Below, one piece after another: positions 10,369 through 22,405 of a DNA stretch of 64,000 nt. The stretch comes from Ceratotherium simum simum (lineage: Eukaryota; Chordata; Mammalia; Perissodactyla; Rhinocerotidae): assembly GCF_000283155.1 (NCBI RefSeq), contig NW_004454216.1:6037439-6101438 (forward strand), given 5' to 3'. The translations under genes and the position numbers were made by a program. The notes under the pieces were generated by a model. The model ran no database searches and was not told where the DNA came from. It saw nothing but the letters and a program-made list of their open reading frames with translations. Positions within the stretch are counted from its first letter, which is position 1. The number at the start of each line of letters is the position of its first letter.

Positions 10369-10979
10369 AAGATTTGTTTTTTTCTAGAAGTTTTATGGCT
10401 TTAGCTTTATTTTGGGTCTATGATAAATTTAGACTTAATTTTTATGTATTGTGTGAAGTGAGGGTCAATTTTATTTCCAGATAAACATCTAGTTTTTCAG
10501 CACCATTTGTTTAAAAGAGTATACTTTCCACCATTGAATTGCCTTGTCATCTTTGTGGAAAATCTGTTGAACGTATATATGTGGGTCTATTTCTAGTCTT
10601 CTGATCTATATATTCATTCCTACATAATACCACACAATCTTTATTACTATAACTTGATGGTAAGTACTGAACTCAAGAAATGAAAGCCCTATCACATCGT
10701 TACTTCTTTTAAAAGTTGTTTTGACCATTCTAGATCCTTTGCATTTCCACATAGACATTATAATTAGACTGTTAATTTCTACAAAAAACTAAAGCAGTCT
10801 GCTAAAAGTTTTATTGGGATTCCATTCAATCTATAGATCAATTTTGGGGGACCTGACATCTTATCAATATTGAGTCTTGGACATCTTTAGGAGGCCATTA
10901 TTTATCCTTCTACGAGGTAGAAGTGAAATTTTCCTGCAGCTTTCTATATCTTAAGCAGAAGGGGAAACTTTCTGGTTCT

Positions 10980-11930
10980 TTTTTATATCATCTAATTCTC
11001 TCCTTTCCATGTTTATGTTTTTTGTTTTTATTTAATCAGGTGCATGTTTATAACTACTTTAAAGTTCTTGCCTGCTAATTTTATCTTTCTGCATCTCTTC
11101 TGTTTCTATTAATTTTTCTCCTGGTAATGGGTCAGTATCTCTGCTTTGTATCATATCTGTTAATTTTTTGTTGGATGGTGGACATTGTGTTTTACATTGT
11201 TTAGTGCCTGGATTTCTTGTCTTGCTTTAAAGAGTGTTGAAATCTGTCCTGACAGGCATTAAATTTACTTGTGGGTCAGCTTGATCCTTTTGAGGCTTGT
11301 TTTTAAGCTTTTTAACAGTGGAGAGGTCTAGGGTATTCTTTACTCTAGGGCTTGTTCACACTTACTACAAAGTTGCAACTCTTTTGGGGTCTGTGGTGAA
11401 TACCCCAGGTATTCACCAAAGACCCCTTTCTCTGGCTGATTGGGATTTGAAGGTGTCTCAGTTCTGTGATATCTCCTGGAACTGTTCAGCTTACGTCTCC
11501 CCAACAGCATTTTCCTGGCCATGTGGAGTTGTGCCTTATATCATGCACAGCCTCGTATTCATCAGCATACATAAGGGACCCCTATGAAAATTTCTGGAGC
11601 TCTTTCTATGCACAGTTTCTCTCTGTCCAATTCTCTGCTCCACAAATTCCAGACACTGTCTTCGTCTCTCCAACCTCTGATCTCTCTCTCCTTGACTCAG
11701 TGAGCACACCAAGCTTTGCTTTGATTTTCTCTTCCTACATTCTGGTCTAGAAGGCACCTTGAGGGTGCAAGCTGGGGCTATCATAGGGCTCACCTCATTT
11801 GTCTCCTTCTGTAGGAATCACAGTCCTATACTCTTGTTTCTGGTTATCTGTTGGATTACAGTGGGAGGGCAAGTTTAGAACAAGTTTCTCTAGCACAGTC
11901 ATGGCAGAAGTCCTTCCAACTTGCCATCAT
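10980..11930 (-). mobile_element. Possible L1-derived segment (3'UTR-like)
   Basis: Phrases such as GTTGGATGGTGGACATTGTG and TTGAGGCTTGTTTTTAAGC resemble an old L1 untranslated segment in reverse orientation. I cannot assign a subfamily. Overlapping frames of 85-96 codons on both strands at 11297-11793 are treated as chance. Confidence 0.35.
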
Positions 11931-13495
11931 TTTTTAAATGTACACGGAGTAATGCAACAGTAAATGCATGATGGTTTCTTACTATGCTGAGAAAATATTA
12001 TACTAAGCTTCCTAATTAAAAATTATTCTCTTCCAGATAATACCCAGAACATCATTGAAATTTTTGCCATATTTAGAGCATCATGAAGATGCCTTCAAGG
12101 AATGGTTTGTAGTATGTATTTTATTTTTTTAAGCTAGAATTTATTTGAAATTCTTCATCATTCATGAAATAGAATAAGCCAAAAGAGATTAAATTGTGAT
12201 TCTTTCTTATAGTGGATAAGGAGTAAAAAAAAAATCTCTTCAAAATCAGTTGTAAAATCTTCCTTAGAACAAAGGACTTTTTACTCTCCGAGAGTAGCCA
12301 CCTTCAGAAGGGTAGCTGTAGGAACCCTAGAGTCACTAAGGATAGCCTGTCCTAGGAGGGTGATTAAATAACCCCACTGTTTGATGACAAATGAGTAGTA
12401 AGACCATTTTGTTTGGAATGTTTAGGAAGAAGAGCATTCTGACACACAGGATAAGCACCAGAAAAGGAATCTCAGCACCAGCTAATCTCTGGAAGGTGAT
12501 GTGAAGCTGAGTGCTAAGGCTGAAGCTTCAGAACTCCAAGCATGCGGCACCCTACTTTGAGCATTGGGTAAGCATAGCCAAATAGACTGTGTAAGACCAG
12601 TCTTCATCTGTGGACATATTTGGCAGTAAGAAGCAACACTGGTAGTGGACTAATCAGACTCCAATTCTTTTTCCATGAGAGAGTGGTAGGCCAGCTCCTC
12701 TTTGGGACTGTGTAAGTAGATTATAATGGTAAGCTCTAGTGATTCTGGGACATTTCAAGAGGTCTTGATTTCCTGCTAAAAGCAAAGGTGGAGGCTCAAG
12801 TGGTTAATTCAAAATATAAAGTTATATGACCATATTTGTGCACCACAACTATAGCACATTTCCTATTACCTACAGACGACTATTTTTAGTGACATTATCA
12901 TAAAGTTTTTCTAGAGTATTTATATGTAATTTTTTTTAAAAATCATTCAATTTACACACAAAAAAATCTACAACATCCCTAGTAATTCATACAGCAAGTA
13001 TCCTTACAAGAGTTAGCTCTGAAAAATATCTAACTTTCTAAAGCAAAAAACTTATAATTACATGCAGTACTATGATGCATATAATGATATTCTTTTTTTG
13101 ATTTCTGTGATTATTTTAGCAGAAGGTCAGTCAGTACTCACGTCTGATAAAAAATAAAGGTGCTAAGAACTGAATGTTCAGATCCCTGTCACCTCTAATG
13201 AGAAAAAGCTACCCGGTGTGGATAGATATTATCACATTTCGCTTGTGTGTAGGGAAATGACTTCATCAAACATCATAGTTTTTAAAGAACAAATGGAATG
13301 ATTTCCATTAAATGATATTTTGTATAATCTTAATTAACAAAGAGAAGGTTGAAAAATGGCAAGGAATAGTAATACTGTTTAAAAATAAGTCTCTGATCAA
13401 TAAAATAGGTGTCAGTATATTAGACACTCAGAAAAAAGTGTAAGTCAGATTTCTAACATTTACTCTCTAACTCTGTGCTGATTACTTTCAAATGT
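11931..13495. other. No recognised feature
   Basis: AT-rich, mostly unique sequence. No open frame above the 60-codon level and no familiar repeat motif. Confidence 0.5.
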
Positions 13496-13499
13496 TTGT

Positions 13500-13960
13500 C
13501 TCTTGCCTTGACCTCTGCCCTAAGCTTCAAATCCATACATTCACTTGTCTACTGGACATATGTACTTAGGTATATAACTGAGAACCTAAATTTAATGTGT
13601 CCAAAATGAAATTCTTAATTTTCACCTCTGCCCACACTACCCTAATTGGTTCCTCCAACAGTTTCCTGCACGGCCCCTACTTGCCCAAGCTGAAAAACTA
13701 AGAGTATTCCTCAACTTCCCAGTGGAGATCATTCAATATAAGACTATTCTCTCCATCATGCTTTCCTCTTGGCTGCTTCCATTGTTAATCCCTAAAAAAC
13801 TTCAAATCCAATTTGAATTTTTTAGTGAAGAGAAACAACAGAGTCCTCTTCTAGTATCAAGCAGAAGATTTTCCATTTTCAGGACCAGAATCAAGTTCAA
13901 AAGGCACTTATCCCCCTCTGATTCTATCAAGCCCCCTCAGCTAAATCAAGGCAGCACTTG
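13500..13960 (+). mobile_element. L2 LINE relic (ORF 3' part)
   Basis: Contains L2 landmarks: TAATGTGTCCAAAATGAAAT followed by TTCTTAATTTTCACC, then the TTCCTCAACTTCCC and CTCTCCATC region. The 79-codon frame at 13722-13961 lies inside it and is not treated as a gene. Confidence 0.5.
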
Positions 13961-13994
13961 AGCAAAACTACCTGCTAGTGCTAGGGTGTAGTGG

Positions 13995-14504
13995 TGTACT
14001 TTTGTTTCCTTTGATAGTTCTAACAAATTACTCCAAACTTGGTGGCTTAAAAAATAGAAATTTATTCTTTCACAGTTCTGGAGGCTAGAAATCTGAAATC
14101 AGTTCCACTGCACCAAAATCAAGGTGTTGGCAAGGCCACCCACCCTCCAGATGCTGTAGGTAAAAATCCATTCCTTGTCTCTTCCAGCTCCTGATGGCTG
14201 CCAGCATTCCTTGGTTTGTGGATGCAACACTCCAGTCTCTGCCTCCATGGTCACACTGCCTTTCCTTCTTCTGTCTGTGTAAACCTCCCACTGGATAAGG
14301 GGGTTTCTCTATGCTTTTTTATAAGGTTATGTGTAATTGCATTTAGGGCCCACCTGGATAATCCAAGATAATCTCCCTATCTCAAAGTTTTTAATTTAAT
14401 CACATCTGCAAAGCCGTTTTTTTGCCGTATAAGGTAAAATTCCTCTGTTCTAGGGATTAGGATATGGATATCTTTTGGGAGGAGGCATTCTTCAGCCTAC
14501 CACA
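13995..14504 (-). mobile_element. ERVL-MaLR solo LTR (MLT1-like)
   Basis: On the minus strand it starts TGTGGTAGGCTGAAGAATGC and ends in GTACA. It includes the GGGCCCTAAATGCAATTACA type segment and the CCTCCAGAACTGTGAAAGAA / AATAAATTT polyadenylation region. Length 510 bases, normal for MLT1. Confidence 0.85.
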
Positions 14505-15094
14505 TTCATATAAGTATCTCAGGCAATGCCTTTAAACATATCACTGGATGAAGAGACCTAGGGTTGGATTACAAATCCAACTCTAATCATCTCTTTGTAT
14601 ATCTAGAGGCTAAATTGATACCATCTTTCCTAGATACAGTAGAGTATAATCTTTTTAATATTTTCCCACCCTGTCAAAACTATTTATTATTACCTATAAT
14701 ACAGTTGCAAATAATCAATGTTTATATTAAGTCCTACAAATAATTTATTCTTCCTGGAATATTCCAAGACTTGTCAGCTGGTTGTCACTGAAGGCATGCA
14801 TATTGACAGACTCAATGAATTGAGTTAAAAATTAAATCCATCTTCTTTATCAACAGAATGTCTCACAAAGGATCTTTCTTGTTGATTATCTTCTATTTTT
14901 AGAAAGGAGAATTGCATCCTAGACATGGCATCTTATACCATCTGTGTTTTATGTTATTTAGGGAACCATAGTGATTTATTTATATTTCTAGTCACTTCAT
15001 GGTCAGAACTTTCAAATGTCTACTTTTGAAACAAAGCTGTCTCACCCCTGCAAAGGGACTCCTTTTTTCCACCTAACCACTAAGTTTAATGTTA
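14505..15094. other. No recognised feature
   Basis: Unique AT-rich sequence. Nothing supported. Confidence 0.5.
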
Positions 15095-15300
15095 TGGATT
15101 GAGAAAGTTCAGTGCGGTGGAAAGATCCCAGAATTTGTGGTCATAGAACCAGGGTTTCAGTTCTGACTATGCCATTTTCTCAGCTCAAGATTCCTCATCT
15201 GCATAATGGAGGTGGTTACAACAAAATCTACAGAGCAATGTCCTTAAGAGAATTAAACGGAATAAGCATGTTTTGTGAACTATAAAATACGATTCAAGTT
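15095..15300 (+). mobile_element. MIR SINE relic
   Basis: GTGGAAAGATCCCAGAATTT, CAGTTCTGACTATGCC, TTCCTCATCTGCATAATGGA and GAGAATTAAACGGAATAAGC follow the MIR core and 3' region in order. Confidence 0.7.
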
Positions 15301-15379
15301 ATAATTAAGATTACCTTTGAGACTCTTCCCATAGATGTCTTTGAAACAGGGTTTTATTTCAAATGATCCTCTCTTCATT

Positions 15380-15980
15380 AATTTCCACTTAATCATTCAA
15401 CACTTACTGAGTACCTACTGTATATTAGACACTGTTCTTGGTGCTAGAGAAACAACAGTAAATAAAGCCAACTAAGTCATTGCCTTCATGGTACTTACAT
15501 TCTAGTAGAGACCACCAAGCTCTAAAGTCCTATCTTTAGAGACTTTTGCTAAGAAATTTGCCCTTTTAGGAGTCTGTTTTATTCTGGTTTATGGAGAAGT
15601 CATACATGGACTCATTTTCCATTCACTCAACAAATCATTGTGCATCTACGATGTGTCAGAATTTGCTATGGATACATTCCTAAAAATGACAGTCCCTTCC
15701 CTTGAATGGCTTAACTCAGTGGGTGAAATAAAGTGGCAATACTACTAGAAAGAGAGAAAGGGTGCAGCACTCTATAGGAGCTCCTAAGAGGGAGCATTCA
15801 GCCCAGGCCAGGAAGTCCTGTCTTTTCAGAGGTGATAACCTCTAAACTGGGTCTTGAAGGACTAACAGGATTGGTGAGGGAGAGGTGAGATAGGCATTCC
15901 GGCAGATAACTGTCAAGACAAGTAGTTCTGTGGGCATATGAGCAGCCACAGATGAGAATATTGTGGCATGGGACTGCTCA
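15380..15980 (-). mobile_element. L2 LINE relic
   Basis: TTACTGAGTACCTACTGTAT, then CCTTCATGGTACTTACATTC, later GGAGCATTCAGCCCAGGCC and GAGGTGATAACCTCTAAACT with GGGTCTTGAAGGA. These are L2 3'-end motifs read in reverse. Diverged and possibly two fragments. Confidence 0.55.
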
Positions 15981-16575
15981 ATTACAGGGTGATCAAATAA
16001 TATCCTCTACAAATTTTGGAAGGATTCTCCCTCCCATCCTTCTCAATAATAACGTACTTAGCAGTCTCATTTGTTAAATTATTTTTATCAGTATTTGATG
16101 CCTATTAGTTGACATGCTAGTAAATGCCCTCTTTATGTTCCAATTGAAGGACTGAATGGGGAGTCAAAATATTCTCAATCGACTGAGTAGGAAAGGCCTT
16201 TTTGACACTATCTTTGCTTGGTAAGACCAGGCAGGCTTTTCACTACAGAATTAGCTTTGACATTTGTCTTGATACTTCTAAGTGACTCGCCCATAGTTCT
16301 TATAATTCCCTTGACTAATAATAGAAACCGAACTGAAGTAGAGCTAAGAATGCTGATGGAAACTAAACAGATTCAGCTGTGGGCTTTGGCAGCGGTGGGG
16401 ACTAGGTCAATTGTAATGCCTTTCACTGATCAGGTATTTTTCATTGCCTATTTAGCCAATTCACCCTATTGAAAAGCTGCTGATTGACCTTGTATCACTG
16501 GTTCTAAACATTAATTGGGCTGAATATTTATTTGGGCAAAATATTATTTTTGTATATTAGCCCCAATCTTATTTT
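15981..16575. other. No recognised feature
   Basis: Unique sequence. The 84-codon plus frame at 16218-16472 has no recognised similarity. Confidence 0.45.
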
Positions 16576-16592
16576 TGAATACTTTTCTTTTT

Positions 16593-16824
16593 TTTTTTTA
16601 AGTACATATATTTTTTTTTTTAATAATTTTATTTATTTATTTTTCCCCCAAAGCCCCAGTAGATAGTTGTATGTCATAGTTGCACATCCTTCTAGTTGCT
16701 GTATGTGGGACACGGCCTCAGCATGGCCGGAGAGGCGGTGCGTCGGTGCGTACTCGGGATCCGAACCCGGGCCGCCAGCAGCAGAGTGCGCACACTCAAC
16801 CGCTAAGCCACGGGGCTGGCCCCG
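16593..16824 (-). mobile_element. ERE-type SINE (CTTTGGGG form)
   Basis: Reverse-oriented copy: CCCCCAAAGCCCCAGTAGAT at the left and CCACGGGGCTGGCCCC at the right. Target duplication TGAATACTTTTCTTTTT at 16576-16592 and 16825-16841. Confidence 0.92.
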
Positions 16825-16841
16825 TGAATACTTTTCTTTTT

Positions 16842-17094
16842 CTTTTTTTTTTTTTGGTGAGGAAGATTAGCCCTGAGCTAACATCCATTGCCAATCCTCC
16901 TCTTTTTGCTGAAGAAGATTGGCCCTGGGCTAATATCCGTGCCCATCTTCCTCTACTTTATATGTAGGACGCCTTTATATGTGGGATGGCTTGATAAGCG
17001 GTGCGTATGTCCATGCCTGTGATCTGAACCTGCGAACCCCAGGCTGCCAAAGCGGAGCACGCGAACTTAACCACTACGCCACTGGGCCAGCCCC
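16842..17094 (-). mobile_element. ERE-type SINE, second insertion at the same site
   Basis: Starts in poly-T, then GAGGAAGATTAGCCCTGAGC, and closes with CACTGGGCCAGCCCC. AATACTTTT flanks it at 16827-16835 and 17096-17104, the third copy of the site. It carries a small local duplication (TTTATATG repeated near 16960-16982). Confidence 0.92.
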
Positions 17095-17104
17095 AAATAC
17101 TTTT

Positions 17105-18053
17105 AATCATTTTATGATTCTTCACTTTAGACTAGACATATATTTTATGTTACAAAAAGCTAGATATTCTTGTAAAATTGTCTGTAGAGTCACCAAAGTT
17201 CTATGTGACCAAAGTTTATCTTGCATGATGTCTGGATTTTCTGTTCTATAGATGCTTTCAAAGTGAAATCTTTTTTATGATGGTGTGTGGTTCTATTGCC
17301 CTTTTATGGCCTGTTTCTGTTGTACTGAGGAATATCAAGAGTGTGGTATTGGTAGAAATCTGATGGTTTTATTCCCTTCCCCACAAAGAGAGAATTATCT
17401 CTTTTTATTATGGAAGCATGGGTAGTGATTACCCATTGGTTTGTTGACTGAATGTAAAACATGCCTTTGTTATGACTTCTGGCTTTTGGGAAGGTGTCAT
17501 CCTTTAATTCAAACTTGAAGGGTGAGATTAAGCTAGTTAAACTTGGCACTATAATAAATTACTAACCCCATAAAGTATTCAATGAGGGGGTTGGTTCTAA
17601 GATAAGAATAACCCCTTTCCCCTTTAACTCTCTGTGGAGATGACTGTCATCTCACCACTTGAAGTATTAAGCATGGCCTTGGTTGTTTGTGTGATTTATC
17701 ATAAGAATTGGTTCTTACTGCTCTCTCCACTACCTCTCCTCTATTATCAATCGATCTGACACCTCCACATTTTACTGATACAATTTGTTCCACCTAGACA
17801 TCCCCTGAAATGACTACAATTAGGTTTCTTTTACAACTCAGTGGATTTAGGAATTTAAAAATCCCCTCTTATTGATATAATATACCAAGAACTATGGTGC
17901 CAGAGCAGAGGGCATTTATCACAACAAAAAAAGAACATCAATGCAGAATATTTGGATTGGACAGACAGAGAGCTATGATACCCTATAGACAGTGCCAGCA
18001 TTTGGAGGAAACAAAATCTTTGGCGAAAATCATCTGATAAAGAGCCAGCACTG
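17105..18053. other. No recognised feature
   Basis: Unique sequence between an ERE pair and L1-C. Nothing supported. Confidence 0.5.
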
Positions 18054-18066
18054 AAAGGCTATGTTT

Positions 18067-19040
18067 CCATAGTGACATCACAAAGATGGCAGAGTAGGAA
18101 ATCCCAGCTTCTGTCCTCTGATGACAAAGATCAACAATTAGACAGCTATCCAGGAACAAAGATGGCTGTGGGACGGCTCTGGAGTCCACTTAAGATGTCT
18201 CAGCAGCACAATGGAACAAAAAACTTGAGAATAACTGCACAACGAAGGAAAGAAGAACAGCTTCATTTTGCCTGTATCATCCCATCCCCCAAGCAGGCAT
18301 TGCTCCGCAACAAAAGGGAACTCCCCAACTGGAAAGAATTCCCCTCACAGGGAAAGGGAAACCGGGGTGAGTGACCAGGTTCCTCAGCATTTCCGGGTAC
18401 CGCACAGAGAACCCACTTCGTTTTCACCCCAACCAGAGACAGGCAAAGCTGAGATGAACAGAGACAGCTAGGAACAGGGAAGAAAAGCAGAAGCTACCTA
18501 TATCATGCAGCAGCAGAAGTGACTGCAGTTCCCAGCGACCAGCTCTGCAGACAACCCCGGTAGCTTTCACCATTGAAGAAACCAACAGCCAGCACAGCTG
18601 CTGAGGACCCCCTGCAGATTTCATGGGGGCGGGGGGATGTTGTCCCACAGATATTCACATTTGCTGATGCCAGCCACCTGAGTCCCTCCCTGTTCCCTCC
18701 TCCCCCACTCCTCACTCCACCCCAGCTGGAGCTTAGGACCCACACCAGCAGCCAGTCCAGGCTTCCGCAGCTGTCTGAGTGCAAGACGACAGCCTAGACC
18801 CTGGCTCCTGGCCCTCATTGCCATTTGAGCACCCGTGGCAAATTCTGCAGCCATGGAAGTGCACACCAATATTCAAGACCCCCACAGCCTCTTTTGGGTC
18901 TGGATTCAGCCTTCTCCCCTGTCACTAGCCTGCACCACTGGGCTTGCCTGCAACTAGCCCCACCAACTGTCCAACTACATGCCCCAGCCAAACCCCATCA
19001 CTGGCCTCCACTGCTATGCACACTCCCATAGAAAGACTGC
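18067..19040 (+). promoter_or_regulatory. L1-C 5'UTR / internal promoter region
   Basis: GC-richer block beginning at the target-site boundary. AAGATGGC occurs at 18083-18090 and again near 18160, matching the YY1 core expected near an L1 start. Several 68-100 codon frames on both strands inside it are compositional and not genes. Confidence 0.55.
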
Positions 19041-20560
19041 ATGCATATTTGGTTCAACACATGAAAACCAATTGATGTGATGCACCATATTAATAGAATG
19101 AATGACAAAAGTCATATAATCATCTCAATAGATGCAGAAAAAGAATTTGATAAAATTCAACTTCTATTAATGATAAAAACTCACAATAAACTGAGTATAG
19201 AAGGAATATACCTCAACATAATAAAGGCCATATATGACAAACCCACAGCTAACATCATACTCAATGGTGAAAGGTTGAAAGCTTTTCTTCTAAAATCAGG
19301 AACAAGACAAGGGTGCCAATTCCACTCCTATTCAGCATAGTACTGGAAGTCCTAGCAAGAGCAATCAGACAAGAAAAAGAAATAAAAGTCATCTAAATCA
19401 GAAAGGAAGAAATAAAATTGTCTCTCTGTTTGCTGATGACATGATCTTGTATACAGAAAATCCTAATGACCCCACCAAAGAACTGTTAAAATTAATCAAT
19501 GAATTTAATAAAGTTTCAGGATACAAAATCAACATACAAAATCAATTGTATTTCTGCATACTAATAATGGATTGTCTGAAAAAGAAATAGAGAAAATAAT
19601 CCCATTTGCAATAGCATCAAATAAAATAAAATACAGAGGAATAAACTTAACCAAGGAGGTGAAAGATCTATACACCAAAAAATATAAAACACTGATGAAA
19701 CAAATTGAAGAAGACATAAACAAACGAAAAGATATCCCATGTTTGTGGATTGGAAGGGTTAATATTGCTAAAATGTCCATACAACACAAAGCCATCTATA
19801 GATTCAATGCAATCCCTATCAAAATTCCAGTAGAATTTTTCATAGAAATAGAAAAAACAATCCTAAAACTCATGGGGAACCAAAAAAGACCTGGAATAGA
19901 AAAATCAATCTTGAGAAAGAACAAAGCTGGAAGCATCATATTTCCTGATTTCAAACTATATTACAAAGCTATAGTAATCAAAACAGTATGGCACTGGCAT
20001 AACAATAGACACATAGTCTAATGGAACAGAATCAAGACCCCAGAAATAAACTCACACATATATGGTCAACTAATCAAGGGAGTCTAGAATACTAAGTGGG
20101 GATAAGACAGTCTCTTCAATAAATGGTGTTGGGAAAACTGGATAAACACATGCAAAAGAATGAAATTGGATTCCTTTCTAACACTACTCACAAAAATTAA
20201 CTCGAAATGGATTAAGCACTTAAACATAATACTTGAAACTGTAAAACTGCCAGAAGAAAACATAGGAAAAAATCTCCTTGACATTAGTCTTGGCAATGAT
20301 TTTTTTTTTTTTTTTTTTTTGGATATAACTGCCAAAGCACAGGTAAAAATAGCAAAAATAAAAAAGTGGAATGACATCAAACTAAAAAACTTCTGCACAG
20401 AGAAAGAAACAATCAACAAAATGAAAAGACAACCTATGGAATGGGAGAAAATATTTACAAACTATTTATATGAAAAGAGGTTAATATCCAAATTGTAAAA
20501 GAAACTCATACAGCTCAAGAGCAAAAAAAAGAAACAACCTGATTAAAAAATGGGCAGAGG
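19041..20560 (+). pseudogene. L1 ORF2 fragment (RT to C-terminus), frameshifted
   Basis: L1 ORF2 encodes endonuclease and reverse transcriptase; only RT onward is here. Frame blocks at 19077-19340, 19572-20021 (149 codons) and 20160-20498 share one frame. The catalytic box LFADDM at 19426-19443 lies in another frame, so at least two indels flank it. The catalytic aspartates themselves are retained. The 149-codon block carries [10 protein letters not shown] and [17 protein letters not shown], standard L1 text. A T tract at 20300-20320 inserts extra Phe codons. Confidence 0.88.
20300..20320 (+). repeat. T21 homopolymer inside L1 ORF2
   Basis: Between GGCAATGAT and GGATATAACTGCCAAAGCAC, where the L1 family normally has only a few T residues. 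It is an expansion within the element, not an A tail of another insertion: no duplicated flank and no foreign sequence adjoin it. Confidence 0.85.
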
Positions 20561-21568
20561 ACTTCACATTTTTTCCAAAGAAGACATACAAATGACCAAA
20601 AAGTACATGAAAGGTGCTCAACATCACTAATCATCAGGGAAATTCAAATGAAAACCACAATGAGACATCACCTCACACCTGTTAGAGTAGCTATTATCAA
20701 AAAGACAAGAGATCGCAAATGCTGATGAGGATGTGGAGAAAAGAGAACCCTGGTGCGCTGTTGGTGGGAATAAAAATTGGTGCAGCCACTATGCAAAACA
20801 GTATGGAGGTTCCTCAAATAATTAAAATTAGAACTACAATACGATCCAGCAGTTCCACTTCTGGGCATACATCTGAAGAAGTTGAAATCACTACCTTGAG
20901 GAGATATCTGTGCTCCTGTGTTCACTGCAGCATTATTCACAATAGCCAAGATATGGAAACAACCTAAGTGTCCATCAACAGATAAAGAAAATGTGATATT
21001 AAAAAAATGTGATATTTATACATATATAAATATACAGATATATATAGAGAGAATGTAATATTATTAAGCCATAAAAAAGAAGGAAATCTTGCCATTTGGA
21101 ACAACCTGGATGGGCTTGAGGGCATTATGCTAGGTGAAATAAGCCACAGAAAGAAAAATACCGCATGGTATCACATATGCGGAATCCAAAAAACAAAACA
21201 TCAAATACATAGAAATAGAGTGTAGAATGGTAGCTGCCAGTGGCTGGGGGGTGGGGGAAATGGGGAGATGTTGGTCAAAGGGTACAAACTTTCAGTTATA
21301 AGATAAATAAGTTCCAGAGATCTAATGCATAGCATGGTTCCTATAGTTAATACTGTAGTGTCTACTTGAAAGTTACTATGAGAATAGAGCTTTAATATTC
21401 TCACCATAACAACAACAAAACGGTAATTATGTGAGGGGGAGCATGTGTTAACTAACCTTATGGTGGTAAATATTTCACAATGTTTACATGTATCAAATCA
21501 TCACATTGTACACCTTAAACTCACAAAATATTATACGTCAATTATATCTAATAAAGCTGGGGGAAAAA

Positions 21569-21694
21569 GAATATAAATAATTAGCTAACTCCCTAACAGT
21601 GTACAAATGTATGTTTTGAAATTTTTCACAAATTGTTTGCAATATCCCTGAGATAAAAATATTATTAATGAAGGCTGGAATTGTAGACTATAAT
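21569..21694 (+). other. Probable 3'-transduced segment of L1-C
   Basis: This segment lies between the L1's own weak end (AATAAAGCTGGGGGAAAAA) and the terminal poly-A, yet inside the target-site duplication. It does not resemble L1 and ends with AATAAA at 21692-21697 just before the A run. The simplest reading is read-through transcription at the source locus and retrotransposition of its flank. Confidence 0.65.
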
Positions 21695-21957
21695 AAAAAA
21701 AAAAAAAAAAAGGCTATGTTTTCGCCAACTAAAATTCAGCATGGTGCCAAGAAACAAGGGTGCTGAGTTAGCAGTTTATGCCATGGTAGGACAGAATGGA
21801 ACAAGAGTAATATAGGATATGTAGAATCGGGTCCAAACTAGACGAGGACAATTCTTTTAGCTCCACTAGTGAATGGTTATCATTTGTTCTTCCCTGAGGA
21901 AAAACTGGAAATTTATATCAGATCTCATCACATATCCTTTAGTTTTCGCTGTATGGG

Positions 21958-22405
21958 TGTGTTAGTTTCCATTTGACACTGTAACATATTGCCACACACT
22001 TGGTCGCTTAAAACAAATTTATTTCAAATAAATTTAAAATATGTAAAATAAATTTATCATCCAACAGCTCTGGAGGTCAGAAGTCAGTCAGGAGCTGCGT
22101 TCCTTCTGCGAGCTCTAGGGGAGAGTCCATTTCCTTGCCTCTTCCAGCTTCTAGAAGCTGCCCACATGCTCCCACCTTTGCTTCTGCCTTCACGTCCTCC
22201 TGATTCTGACCCTCCTGAGTCCCTCTCATAAGGACACTTGTGATCACATTGGGCACACTTAGACATTGCAGGACAATCTCCCAATTTCATGATTGTTAGC
22301 TTAATCACACCTGCCAAGTGCCTTTTACCATATAAGGTAACATCATCACAGGTTCCAAGGATTAAGATTTAGATCTCTTGGAGGGCCATTATTCAGCCTA
22401 CCACA
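21958..22405 (-). mobile_element. ERVL-MaLR solo LTR (MLT1-like)
   Basis: Minus-strand start TGTGGTAGGCTGAATAATGG, with GGTTCCAAGGATTAAG and CTCTGGAGGTCAGAAGTCAG in reverse, ending at TGTGTTAGTTTCC (21958). A small local AAATAAATTT/TTATTT duplication near 22015-22065 lies in the polyadenylation region. Confidence 0.85.

Larger units (their letters stand above)
9030..10900 (-). mobile_element. Old LINE-1 (L1-D), ORF2 3' part and 3'UTR
   Basis: The L1 3' end lies at the left (CTTCATTGAGATACAATTTA) and ORF2 text continues to about 10900 (TTTCTACAAAAAACTAAAGC, ATCTATAGATCAATTTTGGG). It is interrupted by the ERE at 10132-10368 and by a microsatellite at 9414-9482. No long ORF remains. Confidence 0.85.
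18067..21708 (+). mobile_element. LINE-1 (L1-C), internally deleted, with 3' transduction
   Basis: Bounded by a 13-bp duplication AAAGGCTATGTTT at 18054-18066 and 21709-21721. The layout is 5'UTR (18067 to about 19040), then an abrupt join to ORF2 reverse transcriptase, the ORF2 C-terminus, the L1 3'UTR ending in AATAAAG plus a short A run near 21568, about 125 bases of non-L1 sequence, and a poly-A run. ORF1 and the endonuclease half of ORF2 are absent. The 5' end is present despite the deletion, so this is not ordinary 5' truncation. Confidence 0.88.

Noticed and set aside
18072..19031. Cluster of 67-100 codon frames on both strands
   Set aside because: All sit inside the L1-C 5'UTR bounded by the element's target duplication. 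No family similarity.
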